Below, in pieces: positions 36,563 to 49,115 of a stretch of DNA of 64,000 bases. Under the pieces are notes generated by a model. The model searched no databases and was not told the DNA's origin. It saw nothing but the letters and a program-made list of their open reading frames with translations. Source of the stretch: Variovorax sp. J22G73 (GTDB lineage: Bacteria > Pseudomonadota > Gammaproteobacteria > Burkholderiales > Burkholderiaceae_C). The position numbers and the translations under genes are program-made. Within the stretch, counting starts at the first letter, position 1; each line of letters opens with the position of its first letter. The stretch spans positions 1 through 64,000 of the forward strand of contig NZ_JASZYK010000004.1 of assembly GCF_030317035.1 (NCBI RefSeq), written 5' to 3'.

Positions 36563-37873
36563 ATGACCCTGACCCAAAGCCTGCTCATCATCGTCTTGCT
36601 GATCGCGTTGAGCGCGTTCTTCTCCCTGGCTGAAATCACGCTGGCCGCCTCGCGCCGCCTGCGCCTACGCCAGATGGCCGACGAAGGCGATCCCCGGGCC
36701 GAGAAGGTGCTGCGCGTGCAAGAGCAGCCGGGCCACTACTTCACCGTGGTGCAGATCGGCCTCAACGCGGTGGCCATCCTCGGCGGCGTGGTCGGCGAGG
36801 GCTCGCTCAGCCCTTACTTCGCGGTGTTCTTCGAGAAATGGCTGAGCGTGGAAGCCTCGGCCAACGTGGCGTTCCTGTGCTCGTTCGTGATCGTCATCGC
36901 GGTGTTCCTGGTGTTTGCCGACCTGTTCCCCAAGCGCCTGGGCATGAGCAATCCTGAACAGCTCGCGGTGCGCATGGTCGGCCCGATGCAGCTGCTCATC
37001 ACCACCTTCAAGCCGTTGGTGTGGTTCTTCACGCGTTGCACCGACCTGCTGTTCAAGGTGCTCGGCATGCCGATGGCGCGCGACGACAAGATCACCTCGG
37101 CCGACATCCTCGCCATGACCGAGGCCGGCGCGCGGGCCGGCGTGCTCGCGGTGCGCGAGCAGCAGGTGATCGCCAACGTGTTCGAGCTGGAAACCCGCCT
37201 GGTCAGCAGCGTGATGACCGCGCGCGACAGCATCGCCTGGTTCCTGCACGACGACCCCGAGTCGGTGCTGCGCGCGCGCATCGTGGCCGAGCCTTTTTCC
37301 GCCTACCCGGTGTGCGACGGCGACATCGACCACGTGCTGGGTTACGTGGATGCCAAGGACATGTTCCAGCGCGTGCTCAGCGGCCAGCCGCTGGCCTTCG
37401 ACCAGGGGCTGCCGCTGCACAAGGCGCTGGTGATTCCCGACCGGCTTTCGCTCACGGAAGTGCTCGAGCAGTTCCAGCAGGCGCACGAAGACTTCGCCAT
37501 CATCGTCAACGAGTACAGCCTGGTGGTGGGCGTAATCACCCTCAACGACGTGATGAGCACGGTGATGGGCGACCTGGTGTCGATGCCCGACGAAGAGCAG
37601 ATCGTGCAGCGCGACGAGAACTCGTGGCTCATCGACGGCATCACCCCCATCCAGGACGTGCAGCGCGCGCTGCACATCGACGAGCTGCCGCATTCGGAAG
37701 AGTACGAGACGCTCGCGGGCTTCCTGATGGTGATGCTGCGCCGCGTGCCCAAGCGCACCGACAACGTGACCTGGGGCGGCTACACCTTCGAGGTGATGGA
37801 CGTGGACAGCTACCGCATCGACCAGGTGATGGTCACGAAGGGCTCGGGCACCGCGAAGGCGCCGGCCGGCTGA
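36563..37873 (+). CDS. CNNM/CorC-HlyC family membrane protein
   Basis: A 436-residue inner-membrane protein, often called hemolysin-like. The N-terminal DUF21/CNNM domain has about four membrane segments (1-170). Two CBS domains follow (about 215-335), with the second ending in EDFAIIVNEYSLVVGVITLND. A C-terminal CorC_HlyC transporter-associated domain comes last (about 350-430). Relatives take part in magnesium or cobalt efflux; true haemolytic activity is not implied. It stands alone on the plus strand and is convergent with the lytic transglycosylase. Confidence 0.92.
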   Translation: MTLTQSLLIIVLLIALSAFFSLAEITLAASRRLRLRQMADEGDPRAEKVLRVQEQPGHYFTVVQIGLNAVAILGGVVGEGSLSPYFAVFFEKWLSVEASANVAFLCSFVIVIAVFLVFADLFPKRLGMSNPEQLAVRMVGPMQLLITTFKPLVWFFTRCTDLLFKVLGMPMARDDKITSADILAMTEAGARAGVLAVREQQVIANVFELETRLVSSVMTARDSIAWFLHDDPESVLRARIVAEPFSAYPVCDGDIDHVLGYVDAKDMFQRVLSGQPLAFDQGLPLHKALVIPDRLSLTEVLEQFQQAHEDFAIIVNEYSLVVGVITLNDVMSTVMGDLVSMPDEEQIVQRDENSWLIDGITPIQDVQRALHIDELPHSEEYETLAGFLMVMLRRVPKRTDNVTWGGYTFEVMDVDSYRIDQVMVTKGSGTAKAPAG

Positions 37874-37907
37874 CCACCCGCCGAAGCCGCAGGGCGGATT
37901 GCGGCGT

Positions 37908-38588
37908 TCAGGCCGCCGAGCGGTCCTTGTCCTTCTCGCGCTCGCGTTCCCTGTCGTTGAAGACCCAGAGCCGCTGGTTCGCGAACACCGCGTTCGGGTA
38001 CGGCGACTTGCCGCGGCTGCCGTTGTAGCGGCCCAGCGTCATGTACAGGTCACCGCTCTCGCGGTCGAGGTAGTGGCGCAGGATGACGCAGCCGAAGCGC
38101 AGGTTGGTCTGCATGTGGAAGAGCTTGGCCGGGTCGGCGTCGCCGATCACGCGCGTCCAGAACGGCATCACCTGCATGTAGCCGCGCGCACCGGCGCTGG
38201 ACACGGCGAACTTGCGGAAGTTGCTCTCGACCTGCACCAGCCCCAGCACCAGGCTCACCTCGAGCCCCGAGCGCTTGGCCTCGTACCAGGCGGTCTGCAG
38301 GAACTCGATGCGCGAGGGCGCGTCGGGCACCTTCTTCTTGAGCCGTTCGCTCATCTCGCCGAGCCAGCGCAAGTAGGCCAGGCGGGCTTCGGTGTTCGGA
38401 AACTGGGGCACCGGCGGTGCCTTGTTGTGGATGGCCGAGCTCAGCGCGGTGCGCACCGAGTCGATCAGCGGCTCCTCGATCTGCGCGCCGGCCAGGGCGG
38501 TCGTGGGCAGCGACAGCGCGGCGAGGGCGCCCGCCGTCACGGCGCCGCCCATGCACTGGCGTCGCGTGAGGCCGCCCTCCAGGCTCAT
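37908..38588 (-). CDS. Lytic transglycosylase (SLT family 1)
   Basis: A 226-residue periplasmic muramidase-like enzyme. The export signal spans about 1-33 ([23 protein letters not shown]); the twin Arg resembles a weak Tat motif. The SLT domain has catalytic Glu121 in VESNF and the family block [13 protein letters not shown] (about 132-144). It cleaves glycan strands to 1,6-anhydro ends. The start overlaps the proS stop by 4 bases (ATGA), so the gene is translationally coupled to proS. The basic tail [11 protein letters not shown] is notable. Confidence 0.9.
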   Translation of the reverse strand: MSLEGGLTRRQCMGGAVTAGALAALSLPTTALAGAQIEEPLIDSVRTALSSAIHNKAPPVPQFPNTEARLAYLRWLGEMSERLKKKVPDAPSRIEFLQTAWYEAKRSGLEVSLVLGLVQVESNFRKFAVSSAGARGYMQVMPFWTRVIGDADPAKLFHMQTNLRFGCVILRHYLDRESGDLYMTLGRYNGSRGKSPYPNAVFANQRLWVFNDREREREKDKDRSAA

Positions 38589-40330
38589 TTCGCGAGCTTG
38601 CCGGCGATGAATTCGGCGATGCCGACGGCAGGCACCTTGGTCGCGGCGGTGTCGCGGCGGTGCTGGTACTCGAGCTGCCCTTCCTTCAGGCCGCGGTCGG
38701 AGATGACCACGCGGTGCGGCACGCCGATCAGTTCCCAGTCGGCGAACATCGCGCCGGGGCGCTCGCCGCGGTCGTCGAGCAGAACGTCGACGCCCTTGGC
38801 CAGCAGCTCTTCGTAGAGCGCCTCGGCGGCGGTCTTGACCTCGGCGCTGCGGTCCATGCCGATGGGGCACACCACCACGGTGAAGGGCGCGATCGCGTCG
38901 GGCCAGATGATGCCGCGCTCGTCGTGGTTCTGCTCGATGGCAGCGGCCGGCAGGCGGGTGATGCCGATGCCGTAGCAGCCCATCTCGAGGAACTGCGGCT
39001 TGCCGCCTTCGTCGAGGTAGGTGGCGTTCATGTCCTTGCTGTACTTGGTGCCGAGCACGAAGACGTGGCCCACTTCGATGCCGCGCTCGATGGTCAGCAC
39101 GCCCTTGCCGTCGGGCGAGGCGTCGCCGGCGACCACGTTGCGCAGGTCGGCCACGAGCTCGGGCTCGGGCAGGTCGCGGCCCCAGTTCACGCCGGTCATG
39201 TGGAAGTCGACCTCGTTGGCGCCGGCGATCCAGTCGGCCATCACAGCCACTTCGCGGTCGGCCACGAGCTTGACCGACTTCTTCAGGTTCAGCGGGCCCA
39301 GGTAGCCGGGCTTGCAGCCGAAGTGCTCGTCGATCTCGGCCAGCGTGGCGAAGCGGAAGCCCTTGTCGAGGCCGGGCAGCTTGCTGACCTTGATCTCGTT
39401 CATGTCATGGTCGCCGCGCAGCAGCAGCAGCCACACCTGCGCGCCCTTGATGTTGCCGGCCGCATCGACGATGTCGGTGGCCAGCACGAGCGACTTCACG
39501 GTGGTCGAGAGCGGTACGCCGAGCAGCACCGCGACGTCTTCACAGGTGCTCTTGCCGGGCGTGGCCGTCTTCTCGAGCGCGTTGGCGGCGGCGGGGCGTG
39601 GGCCGGCTGGGGCGAGTGCCTCGGCCTTTTCCATGTTGGCGGCGTAGTTGCTGTCGGGGCAGTAGACGATGGCGTCTTCGCCGGTCGCGGCGATCACCTG
39701 GAACTCTTCGCTCAGGTCGCCGCCGATGGCGCCGCTGTCGGCCGCCACGGCGCGGTAGCGCAGGCCGAAGCGGTCGAAGATGTTGCGGTAGGCCTGGGCC
39801 ATGACCTGGTAGCTCGCCTTGGCGGCGTCGAGGTCGCGGTCGAAGCTGTACGCGTCCTTCATGATGAATTCACGCCCGCGCATCAGGCCGAAGCGCGGAC
39901 GGCGCTCGTCGCGGAACTTGGTCTGGATCTGGTAGAAATTCTTCGGCAGCTGCTTGTAGCTGCGGATTTCCTGGCGAGCGATGTCGGTCACCACCTCTTC
40001 GCTGGTGGGCTGGATCACGAAGTCGCGGTCGTGGCGGTCCTTGATGCGCAGCAACTCGGGGCCCATCTTCTCGAAGCGCCCGGTCTCCTGCCAGAACTCG
40101 GCCGGCTGCACCACCGGCATCGTCATCTCGACGGCGCCGGCGCGGTTCATTTCCTCGCGCACGATCGCCTCGACCTTGCGGATCACGCGCAGCCCCATGG
40201 GCATGTACGTGTAGATGCCCGTGCCGAGCTTCTTGATCATGCCGGCACGCGTCATGAGCCGGTGGCTCGCGACCTCTGCGTCAGCCGGCGCTTCCTTGAG
40301 GGTGGAGACAAAAAATCGGGAAGCTTTCAT
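38585..40330 (-). CDS. proS: Prolyl-tRNA synthetase
   Basis: A 581-residue class II enzyme of the bacterial type. Motif 1 is near residue 60, and motif 2 is [21 protein letters not shown] (a 21-residue block at about 134-154). A YbaK-like editing insertion (about 225-380) removes mischarged alanine. The C-terminal anticodon-binding domain begins near 480. The start [15 protein letters not shown] at 40330 fits the family; the open frame continues 28 codons upstream without homology. A lytic transglycosylase gene follows with a 4-base overlap. It is divergent from rppH. Confidence 0.97.
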   Translation of the reverse strand: MKASRFFVSTLKEAPADAEVASHRLMTRAGMIKKLGTGIYTYMPMGLRVIRKVEAIVREEMNRAGAVEMTMPVVQPAEFWQETGRFEKMGPELLRIKDRHDRDFVIQPTSEEVVTDIARQEIRSYKQLPKNFYQIQTKFRDERRPRFGLMRGREFIMKDAYSFDRDLDAAKASYQVMAQAYRNIFDRFGLRYRAVAADSGAIGGDLSEEFQVIAATGEDAIVYCPDSNYAANMEKAEALAPAGPRPAAANALEKTATPGKSTCEDVAVLLGVPLSTTVKSLVLATDIVDAAGNIKGAQVWLLLLRGDHDMNEIKVSKLPGLDKGFRFATLAEIDEHFGCKPGYLGPLNLKKSVKLVADREVAVMADWIAGANEVDFHMTGVNWGRDLPEPELVADLRNVVAGDASPDGKGVLTIERGIEVGHVFVLGTKYSKDMNATYLDEGGKPQFLEMGCYGIGITRLPAAAIEQNHDERGIIWPDAIAPFTVVVCPIGMDRSAEVKTAAEALYEELLAKGVDVLLDDRGERPGAMFADWELIGVPHRVVISDRGLKEGQLEYQHRRDTAATKVPAVGIAEFIAGKLAK

Positions 40331-40421
40331 CGGGATCGGTGTGATGGATTCGCTGGATTCGAAGCGTGGAAGTGGGGGACTGCTCCCCCCGGAGAGACCC
40401 TGAGAGCCTGGCATCGGCAGC

Positions 40422-40449
40422 TTGCCGAGGGGACCCCGGCATGCATAAT
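40422..40449 (+). promoter_or_regulatory. Sigma70-like promoter of rppH
   Basis: TTGCCG (40422-40427), a 16-base spacer and CATAAT (40444-40449) form a good sigma70 match. The -10 lies in the TGCATAATCGA context also seen at the two leftward promoters near the window start. The start point would be near 40456, giving a leader of about 23 bases with GGGG before the ATG. Confidence 0.55.
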
Positions 40450-40478
40450 CGACTCAGTTCAAAAATTGGGGTTTGATT

Positions 40479-41144
40479 ATGCTCGACCGGGACGGCTTCA
40501 GGCCCAACGTCGGCATCATCCTGCTCAACCAGAGAAACCAGGTTTTCTGGGGCAAGCGCATACGCACACATTCCTGGCAGTTTCCGCAAGGCGGCATCGA
40601 CCGCGGCGAAAGTCCCGAGCAAGCCATGTTCCGGGAACTGCATGAGGAAGTGGGGCTCCATCCGGAGCACGTGCGCATCGTGGCCCGTACCCGTGACTGG
40701 TTGCGCTACGAGGTGCCGGATCGGTTCATCCGCCGTGACGCACGGGGCCACTACAAGGGCCAGAAGCAAATCTGGTATTTGCTGCAACTTGTCGGACACG
40801 ACTGGGATCTGAACCTGCGTGCCACCGACCATCCCGAATTCGACGCTTGGCGCTGGCACGACTACTGGGTGCCGCTCGACGTGGTCGTCGAGTTCAAGCG
40901 CGGCGTCTACGAGATGGCGCTCACCGAGCTTGCTCGCTACCTGCCAAGGCAGGATTTCCGCAACCGCTTCCTGCGCAGCAACGTGCGCGCTCGTGAGTTC
41001 GAGCGCCACTCGCTGGACGCCGGAGCGCCCCCCGGACTGGACCTGCCGCCCGGCGGCAGCTTCGATCCGCATCCCGACATTCCTTCCGCGAGCGATGAAC
41101 CTCCTTCCCACAACAACGCGCCCTTCTTTCCGACGCAACGCTGA
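40479..41144 (+). CDS. rppH: RNA pyrophosphohydrolase
   Basis: A 221-residue Nudix enzyme that removes pyrophosphate from triphosphorylated mRNA 5' ends and so starts RNase E-dependent decay. The family start [17 protein letters not shown] is followed by [12 protein letters not shown] and the Nudix box ending in RELHEEVGL (about 52-60). It is about 45 residues longer than the E. coli protein because of a Pro/Ser-rich, probably disordered C-terminal tail. The ATG at 40479 has GGGG upstream. It overlaps the CNP1 gene start by 50 bases in another frame. Confidence 0.95.
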   Translation: MLDRDGFRPNVGIILLNQRNQVFWGKRIRTHSWQFPQGGIDRGESPEQAMFRELHEEVGLHPEHVRIVARTRDWLRYEVPDRFIRRDARGHYKGQKQIWYLLQLVGHDWDLNLRATDHPEFDAWRWHDYWVPLDVVVEFKRGVYEMALTELARYLPRQDFRNRFLRSNVRAREFERHSLDAGAPPGLDLPPGGSFDPHPDIPSASDEPPSHNNAPFFPTQR

Positions 41145-41685
41145 ACGCGCGCTCCTGCTGGTGTGCTTCGGCATCCTCGCCGGCTGCGCATCGGGGCCGC
41201 ACGACACCGACAACCCGGACTGGGCCCAGGCAGGTTCGCCGCCGCCGCCCAAGCGCTACGGCACCGACAAGGAATGGGAAGAAACCGCCGTGCCGCCGCC
41301 GCCCGCATTCAGCGAAAGCAAGCTGCTCGACATCACGATGCCGCCGTACATGAGCCTGAAGTTCGGCGTCGATCCGAGCACGATCGCCATCACGGGCGAC
41401 GGCATCGTGCGCTACGTGGTGGTGGCGCACAACCGCAGCGGCGGCGCCGTCAATGCGTTCTACGAAGGCGTGCGTTGCTCGACCGCGGAAATGAAGGGCT
41501 ACGCGCGCTTCAACAACGGCATCTGGCACGAGACCCCGACGCCCGAGTGGAAGCGGCTCAACGACATGAACTCCACCTACACCAAGGCGCTCGCGGTGCA
41601 GGGTCTGTGCCGCGGGGATGCACCGCGCGCGTCGGTCGGAGACATGGTGCAGAACATGCGCAACCCGGTGCGGGAAGTGCAGTAA
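41095..41685 (+). CDS. CNP1-like family lipoprotein
   Basis: A 196-residue predicted lipoprotein. The signal peptide (about 1-30) ends in the lipobox LAGC with Cys31. The mature part has a Pro-rich stretch and then the CNP1-like domain, with [20 protein letters not shown] and [20 protein letters not shown]1 was named from a cryptic neisserial protein; the function is unknown. The start lies within rppH, 50 bases before its stop, and no later start keeps the signal peptide, so the overlap is probably real. A terminator follows 35 bases after the stop. Confidence 0.85.
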   Translation: MNLLPTTTRPSFRRNAERALLLVCFGILAGCASGPHDTDNPDWAQAGSPPPPKRYGTDKEWEETAVPPPPAFSESKLLDITMPPYMSLKFGVDPSTIAITGDGIVRYVVVAHNRSGGAVNAFYEGVRCSTAEMKGYARFNNGIWHETPTPEWKRLNDMNSTYTKALAVQGLCRGDAPRASVGDMVQNMRNPVREVQ

Positions 41686-41719
41686 GACCAGGTCTTGCCG
41701 TGCCGTCACGGCAATGAGA

Positions 41720-41740
41720 AACGGGGCTTTCGGCCCCGTT
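41720..41740. terminator. Bidirectional terminator between CNP1 and proB
   Basis: AACGGGGC (41720-41727), a TTTCG loop and GCCCCGTT (41733-41740) form a perfect 8-bp stem. T-rich sequence follows on the plus strand and TCTCATT on the minus strand. It separates the convergent CNP1 and proB genes and could serve both. Confidence 0.8.
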
Positions 41741-41746
41741 GTCGTT

Positions 41747-42886
41747 TCAGCTTGGCATCAGCACCATGTTGTCGCGGTGGACCATTTCAGGCTCCGCGAC
41801 ATAGCCGAGCAAGCGCTCGAACTCGCTCGAGGGCTTGCGACACAGCAGGCGCGCCTCCACGCTGGAGTAGTTGGCCAGGCCGCGCGCCAGCTCCACGCCT
41901 TCTGCATCGCGCACCGCGATCACGTCGCCGCGCGAGAACTCGCCCGACACGCTGGTCATGCCGATCGGCAGCAGGCTCTTGCCCTCGGCGCGCACCTTGG
42001 CGGCGGCGCCCGCATCGACCACCACGGCGCCACGCAGCTGCAGATGGTCGGCCATCCAGCGCTTGCGGGCCTGGTGCTTGGCGGTCTGCGCGACCAGCAG
42101 CGTGCCGATGGCTTCGCCGCGAGTGAGGCGCAACAGCGCGTCGGCTTCGCGCCCCCAGGCGATGACGGTGGAAGCACCCGACCCGGCGGCGCGCTTGGCC
42201 GCGAGGATCTTCGTGAGCATGCCGCCGCGCCCGATGCTGGAACCAGCGCCGCCCGCCATGGCTTCGAGCGCCGGGTCGCCGGCGGCGGCCTCGTGCACGA
42301 ACTCCGCGTCAGGGTCCTTGCGCGGGTCGGCCGTGTACAGGCCCTTCTGGTCGGTCAGGATGACGAGCGCATCGGCCTCGACCAGGTTGGCAACGAGCGC
42401 GCCCAGCGTGTCGTTGTCGCCGAACTTGATCTCGTCGTTGACGACCGTGTCGTTCTCGTTGATGACCGGCACCACGCCCAGCTTGAGCAGCGTGACCAGG
42501 GTCGAGCGGGCGTTCAGGTAGCGCTCGCGGTCGGCCAGGTCGGCGTGCGTGAGCAACACCTGGGCGCTGCCGATCTCGTTCTGGCGCAGCTTGGTCTCGT
42601 ACATCTGGGCCAGGCCCATCTGACCGACGGCGGCGGCCGCTTGCAGTTCGTTGATTTCGTGCGGGCGGGTGCGCCAGCCGAGTCGCTTCATGCCTTCGGC
42701 GATGGCGCCGCTGGACACCATGACCACCTCGCGACCCTCGCGCACCAGCGCCGCCAGCTGCCGGCACCATTCGCCGATGGCTGCTTCGTCCAGGCCGCGA
42801 CCCTCGTTGGTCACCAGGCTGGAGCCCACCTTGACGACGATTCGGCGGGCATCCCGCAAGGCTGTGGATCCGGAGTTCGAGGTCAT
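41747..42886 (-). CDS. proB: Glutamate 5-kinase
   Basis: A 379-residue enzyme that phosphorylates glutamate, the first step of proline synthesis. The amino acid kinase domain (about 1-265) starts [16 protein letters not shown] and contains [22 protein letters not shown]-terminal PUA domain (about 280-370) has [18 protein letters not shown]. It would be feedback-inhibited by proline as in the family. It lies 80 bases downstream of obgE; a perfect 20-bp palindrome lies in that gap. Confidence 0.96.
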   Translation of the reverse strand: MTSNSGSTALRDARRIVVKVGSSLVTNEGRGLDEAAIGEWCRQLAALVREGREVVMVSSGAIAEGMKRLGWRTRPHEINELQAAAAVGQMGLAQMYETKLRQNEIGSAQVLLTHADLADRERYLNARSTLVTLLKLGVVPVINENDTVVNDEIKFGDNDTLGALVANLVEADALVILTDQKGLYTADPRKDPDAEFVHEAAAGDPALEAMAGGAGSSIGRGGMLTKILAAKRAAGSGASTVIAWGREADALLRLTRGEAIGTLLVAQTAKHQARKRWMADHLQLRGAVVVDAGAAAKVRAEGKSLLPIGMTSVSGEFSRGDVIAVRDAEGVELARGLANYSSVEARLLCRKPSSEFERLLGYVAEPEMVHRDNMVLMPS

Positions 42887-42938
42887 GTCGGGCGGTGCTG
42901 TCGTGAGTGCTGCGGGGCTGTTGTCTGTCTATCGATTG

Positions 42939-42958
42939 GCAGCACCCCGGGGTGCTGC
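42939..42958. terminator. Perfect 20-bp palindrome between obgE and proB
   Basis: GCAGCACCCC is followed directly by its exact reverse complement GGGGTGCTGC. There is no unpaired loop in the DNA, so as RNA it would form a hairpin with a small opened tip. It lies 8 bases past the obgE stop. No T run follows on the minus strand. It may be a transcription stop, a processing site or a protein-binding site. Confidence 0.5.
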
Positions 42959-42966
42959 GATGCTGC

Positions 42967-44055
<1,089 letters not shown>

Positions 44056-44060
44056 TTACA

Positions 44061-44087
44061 AATGAAGAAGCCCCGGCAATGCGGGGC
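44061..44087 (-). terminator. Terminator-like hairpin between rpmA and obgE
   Basis: GCCCCG and CGGGGC (44070-44075 and 44082-44087) form a 6-bp stem with a GCAATG loop. On the minus strand TTCTTCATTT follows. It lies 26 bases past the rpmA stop and would make obgE expression lower than that of the ribosomal proteins. Confidence 0.6.
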
Positions 44088-44113
44088 CTCGGGTGATCGA
44101 AGTGACTCGAGGC

Positions 44114-44374
44114 TTACGCCGCGGGGGTCACGTTGACCGTGTGCTTGTTCAGAGCACCCTTTTGACCGAACGACACGTGGCCGTCGACCAGGGAGAACAG
44201 CGTGTGGTCCTTGCCCACGCCGACGTTCACGCCGGGGTGGAAACGGGTGCCGCGCTGGCGCACGATGATCGAGCCTGCGCTGATCAGTTCGCCGCCGAAG
44301 GCCTTCACACCGAGCATCTTGGGCTTGGAGTCGCGCCCGTTTCGCGTTGAGCCGCCGCCTTTTTTCTGTGCCAT
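44114..44374 (-). CDS. rpmA: 50S ribosomal protein L27
   Basis: An 86-residue ribosomal protein near the peptidyl-transferase centre. The N terminus [19 protein letters not shown] and the block [13 protein letters not shown] are characteristic. No cleavable N-terminal extension of the firmicute type is seen. It follows rplU by 12 bases and is co-transcribed with it. Confidence 0.98.
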   Translation of the reverse strand: MAQKKGGGSTRNGRDSKPKMLGVKAFGGELISAGSIIVRQRGTRFHPGVNVGVGKDHTLFSLVDGHVSFGQKGALNKHTVNVTPAA

Positions 44375-44386
44375 GGAATGTGCTCC

Positions 44387-44698
44387 TTAGCCGGCGATCG
44401 CGCCGATTTGCAGTTCAGTGAACTGCTGGCGATGGCCTTGACGTTTTTGATAGTGCTTGCGACGGCGCATCTTGAAGATGCCGACCTTGTCGTGCTTGCC
44501 GTGCGACAGTACCGTGACTGTCACCGTTGCGCCGGACACCAGGGGCGTGCCAACCTTGATTTCAGCGCCGTTTCCGACTGCCAGAACCTGGTCGATCACG
44601 ATTTCCTGGCCTACGTCCGCAGCAATCTGTTCTACTTTAATTTTTTCGCCGGAAGCAACGCGATATTGCTTGCCGCCGGTTTTTATGACCGCGTACAT
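44387..44698 (-). CDS. rplU: 50S ribosomal protein L21
   Basis: A 103-residue 23S rRNA-binding ribosomal protein. [14 protein letters not shown] at the start and [20 protein letters not shown] near the C terminus are diagnostic. GAGG lies 7-10 bases upstream of the ATG. A TATAAT element lies about 51 bases upstream and is the likely promoter of the rplU-rpmA-obgE unit, divergent from ispB. Confidence 0.98.
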   Translation of the reverse strand: MYAVIKTGGKQYRVASGEKIKVEQIAADVGQEIVIDQVLAVGNGAEIKVGTPLVSGATVTVTVLSHGKHDKVGIFKMRRRKHYQKRQGHRQQFTELQIGAIAG

Positions 44699-44748
44699 GT
44701 AAACCTCTTAGAAATTGAGTCCCCACGGCGAATTCCGCAGAGCCCAAG

Positions 44749-44754
44749 ATTATA
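44749..44754 (-). promoter_or_regulatory. -10 element of rplU-rpmA
   Basis: On the minus strand a perfect TATAAT (44754 to 44749) is followed by CTTGGG. At 17 bases further upstream TGGCTG is only a weak -35. The leader to the rplU ATG would be about 44 bases. Confidence 0.55.
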
Positions 44755-44817
44755 GCGCGGTTTGGCCTCGACAGCCACCCCAAGACCCGTACGCCCCGCC
44801 AGACGGCGCCCGCTCCC

Positions 44818-44823
44818 TATAAT
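44818..44823 (+). promoter_or_regulatory. -10 element of ispB
   Basis: A perfect TATAAT lies 68 bases before the ispB TTG start, divergent from the rplU promoter 64 bases away. The -35 region is GC-rich and not clear. Confidence 0.5.
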
Positions 44824-44891
44824 TTGGGCCTTCGGCCCTGCCCCGCTCGCACGGGCTTTCATCATTTCCAGCAGCGCCTCGCGCCCACGCC

Positions 44892-45884
44892 TTGCCAGTT
44901 CCCGCCGCAGACACTTCCCCCACCGCCACCGTGCTGGACCTGATTGCCGGCGACATGGTCGAAGTCGACCGTGTGATTGCCCAACGCCTCGACACGGGCG
45001 TGCCGCTGGTCAGCCAAGTCTCCAAGTACATCATTTCCGCGGGCGGCAAACGCCTGCGGCCAGCGCTCTTGCTGCTGATGTCGGGCGCACTGGGCTACAC
45101 CGGCGAGCAGCGATTCAACCTGGCAGCCGTCGTGGAGTTCATTCACACCGCCACCCTGCTGCACGACGACGTGGTCGACGAGTCGACCCTGCGCCGCGGC
45201 CGGGCAACCGCCAACGAATCGTTCGGCAACCCGGCGAGCGTGCTGGTCGGCGACTTCCTCTACTCACGCGCATTCCAGATGATGTTGGACGCCAACAACA
45301 TGCGCGTGATGCAGATCCTGGCCGAAGCGACCAACGTGATCGCCGAAGGCGAAGTGCTACAGCTGATGAACATGCACGACGCGTCGCTGGACGAAGAAGC
45401 GTACCTGCGCGTGATCCGCTCGAAGACGGCCAAGCTCTTCGAAGCCAGCACGCGGCTCGCGGCCGTGCTGGCCGGCGCCACGCCTGAAGTGGAAGAAGCC
45501 TGCGCCACCTACGGACAGGCCTTGGGCACCGCCTTCCAGGTCATCGACGACGTGCTCGACTATGCGGGCGACATCCAGGAAACCGGAAAGAACGTCGGCG
45601 ACGACCTGCGCGAAGGCAAGACCACCCTGCCCCTCATCTTCGCGATGCAGCGCGGCACGCCAGAACAAAGCGCGCTCGTGCGCGCCGCCATCGAAGCCGG
45701 CGATACGGCGCAACTGAGCAAGATCGTCGAGATCGTTCGGGAAACCGGCGCGTTGGACGCCTCGCGTGCGGCCGCCGCGGCCGAGGCGCAACGTGCAATT
45801 TCTGCACTGAAAGACTTTCCGTCCAATTTGCACGCTTCAGGTTTGCTACAATTGGCGGCTCAGTTGCTTGAGCGACGTGCCTGA
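44892..45884 (+). CDS. ispB: Octaprenyl diphosphate synthase
   Basis: A 330-residue polyprenyl synthase that makes the ubiquinone side chain from farnesyl diphosphate and IPP. The first Asp-rich motif is HDDVVDES (about 91-98) and the second is IDDVLDY (about 217). The family start region GDMVEVDRVIAQRL lies near residue 20. The start appears to be TTG at 44892; the first ATG (at 44955) would remove the N-terminal helix. It is divergent from rplU, a conserved arrangement. tRNA-Pro follows 51 bases after its stop. Confidence 0.94.
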   Translation: MPVPAADTSPTATVLDLIAGDMVEVDRVIAQRLDTGVPLVSQVSKYIISAGGKRLRPALLLLMSGALGYTGEQRFNLAAVVEFIHTATLLHDDVVDESTLRRGRATANESFGNPASVLVGDFLYSRAFQMMLDANNMRVMQILAEATNVIAEGEVLQLMNMHDASLDEEAYLRVIRSKTAKLFEASTRLAAVLAGATPEVEEACATYGQALGTAFQVIDDVLDYAGDIQETGKNVGDDLREGKTTLPLIFAMQRGTPEQSALVRAAIEAGDTAQLSKIVEIVRETGALDASRAAAAAEAQRAISALKDFPSNLHASGLLQLAAQLLERRA

Positions 45885-45935
45885 ACACCTCACCTGAGTT
45901 GGCATCTAGGACGATTAGTTTTTTCTTGCAACCAT

Positions 45936-46012
45936 CGGGGTGTAGCTTAGCCTGGTAGAGCGCTACGTTCGGGACGTAGAGGCCGGAGGTTCGAATCCTC
46001 TCACCCCGACCA
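45936..46012 (+). tRNA. tRNA-Pro (anticodon CGG)
   Basis: A 77-base cloverleaf with encoded CCA. The acceptor stem CGGGGTG pairs with CACCCCG. The D arm is GCTTAGCCTGGTAGAGC, and the anticodon arm CTACG-TTCGGGA-CGTAG has anticodon CGG at 45970-45972. The T arm is GGAGG-TTCGAAT-CCTCT with one G-T pair. It reads CCG proline codons. A CCAGCC-TTT-GGCTGG hairpin (46010-46024) overlaps its 3' end and may aid transcript ending. Confidence 0.98.
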
Positions 46013-46125
46013 GCCTTTGGCTGGCATAAATAAATGGCCATGCCTGTTGCTGTGTAGCGATTTACAGCACAGGACTGTTCAGCGATGATCGTGAAGCACT
46101 TTTTCACATCTTTTGCATTCGCTGA

Positions 46126-47859
<1,734 letters not shown>

Positions 47860-47885
47860 CGAACACACCGAAGACCGGAGATCGA

Positions 47886-49115
47886 ATGGCAACAGTGGCA
47901 TCCCCCCGCTCCAAGCCCACGCACAAGGAATTTGTCTTCGAATGGGAGGGCAAGGACCGCAACGGCAAGCTGGTGCGCGGCGAACTTCGCGCCGCCGGCG
48001 AGAACCAGGTCCAGGCCGCGCTGCGCCGCCAGGGCGTGCTCGCCTCGAAGATCAAGAAGCGCCGCATGCGCTCGGGCAAGGCCATCAAGCCCAAGGACAT
48101 CGCAATCTTCACGCGCCAACTGGCGACCATGATGAAGGCCGGCGTGCCGCTGATGCAGTCCTTCGACATCGTCGGGCGCGGCAACGCCAACGCGAGCGTG
48201 GCGAAGCTGCTCAACGACATCCGTACCGACGTGGAAACCGGCACCTCGCTGTCGGCCGCGTTCCGGAAGTTTCCGAAGTACTTCGACAACCTCTACTGCA
48301 ACCTGGTGGAAGCCGGCGAAGCGGCCGGTATCCTGGAAGACCTGCTGGACCGCCTGGCCACGTACATGGAGAAGACCGAGGCGATCAAGTCCAAGATCAA
48401 GTCGGCGCTGATGTACCCGACCTCGGTGGTCGTGGTGGCCTTCGTGGTGGTGGCCATCATCATGATCTTCGTGATTCCGGCGTTCAAGCAGGTGTTCACC
48501 TCCTTCGGTGCCGACCTGCCCGCCCCCACGCTGTTCGTGATGGCCATCAGCGAGTTCTTCGTGTCGTACTGGTGGCTGATCTTCGGCGCCATCGGCGGCG
48601 GCATCTATTTCTTCCTGCAGGCCTGGAAACGCAATGAGCGCTTCCAGAAGGTCATGGATCGCGTGCTGCTGCGCATTCCGATCTTCGGCACGCTGATCGA
48701 AAAATCCTGCGTGGCCCGCTGGACCCGCACGCTGGCGACCATGTTCGCCGCCGGCGTTCCGTTGGTCGAAGCGCTCGACTCGGTCGGCGGCGCCTCGGGC
48801 AACAGCGTGTACGGCGATGCCACGGCCAAGATCCAGCAGGAAGTGTCCACCGGCACCAGCCTCACGGCGGCCATGACCAACGTCAATCTGTTCCCCTCGA
48901 TGGTGATCCAGATGACGGCCATCGGCGAGGAGTCGGGCTCCATCGACCACATGCTGGGCAAGGCGGCCGACTTCTACGAGTCGGAAGTCGACGACATGGT
49001 CGCGGGCCTGTCCAGCCTGATGGAGCCCATCATCATCGTGTTCCTGGGCACCATCATCGGCGGCATCGTGGTGTCGATGTACCTGCCCATCTTCAAGCTC
49101 GGCCAGGTCGTCTGA
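47886..49115 (+). CDS. pilC: Type IV pilus inner-membrane platform protein
   Basis: A 409-residue inner-membrane protein with two T2SSF domains and three membrane segments. Domain 1 starts FTRQLATMMKAGVPLMQSFD, and domain 2 starts WTRTLATMFAAGVPLVEALD. It couples PilB to pilus growth. The ATG at 47886 is preceded by CGGAG. Its stop overlaps the pilD start by one base (TGATG). Confidence 0.97.
   Translation: MATVASPRSKPTHKEFVFEWEGKDRNGKLVRGELRAAGENQVQAALRRQGVLASKIKKRRMRSGKAIKPKDIAIFTRQLATMMKAGVPLMQSFDIVGRGNANASVAKLLNDIRTDVETGTSLSAAFRKFPKYFDNLYCNLVEAGEAAGILEDLLDRLATYMEKTEAIKSKIKSALMYPTSVVVVAFVVVAIIMIFVIPAFKQVFTSFGADLPAPTLFVMAISEFFVSYWWLIFGAIGGGIYFFLQAWKRNERFQKVMDRVLLRIPIFGTLIEKSCVARWTRTLATMFAAGVPLVEALDSVGGASGNSVYGDATAKIQQEVSTGTSLTAAMTNVNLFPSMVIQMTAIGEESGSIDHMLGKAADFYESEVDDMVAGLSSLMEPIIIVFLGTIIGGIVVSMYLPIFKLGQVV

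Noticed and set aside
45821..45852. TTGCAC and TACAAT near the end of ispB as a tRNA-Pro promoter
   Set aside because: The spacer is only 13 bases, too short for sigma70, and the elements lie within ispB coding sequence.
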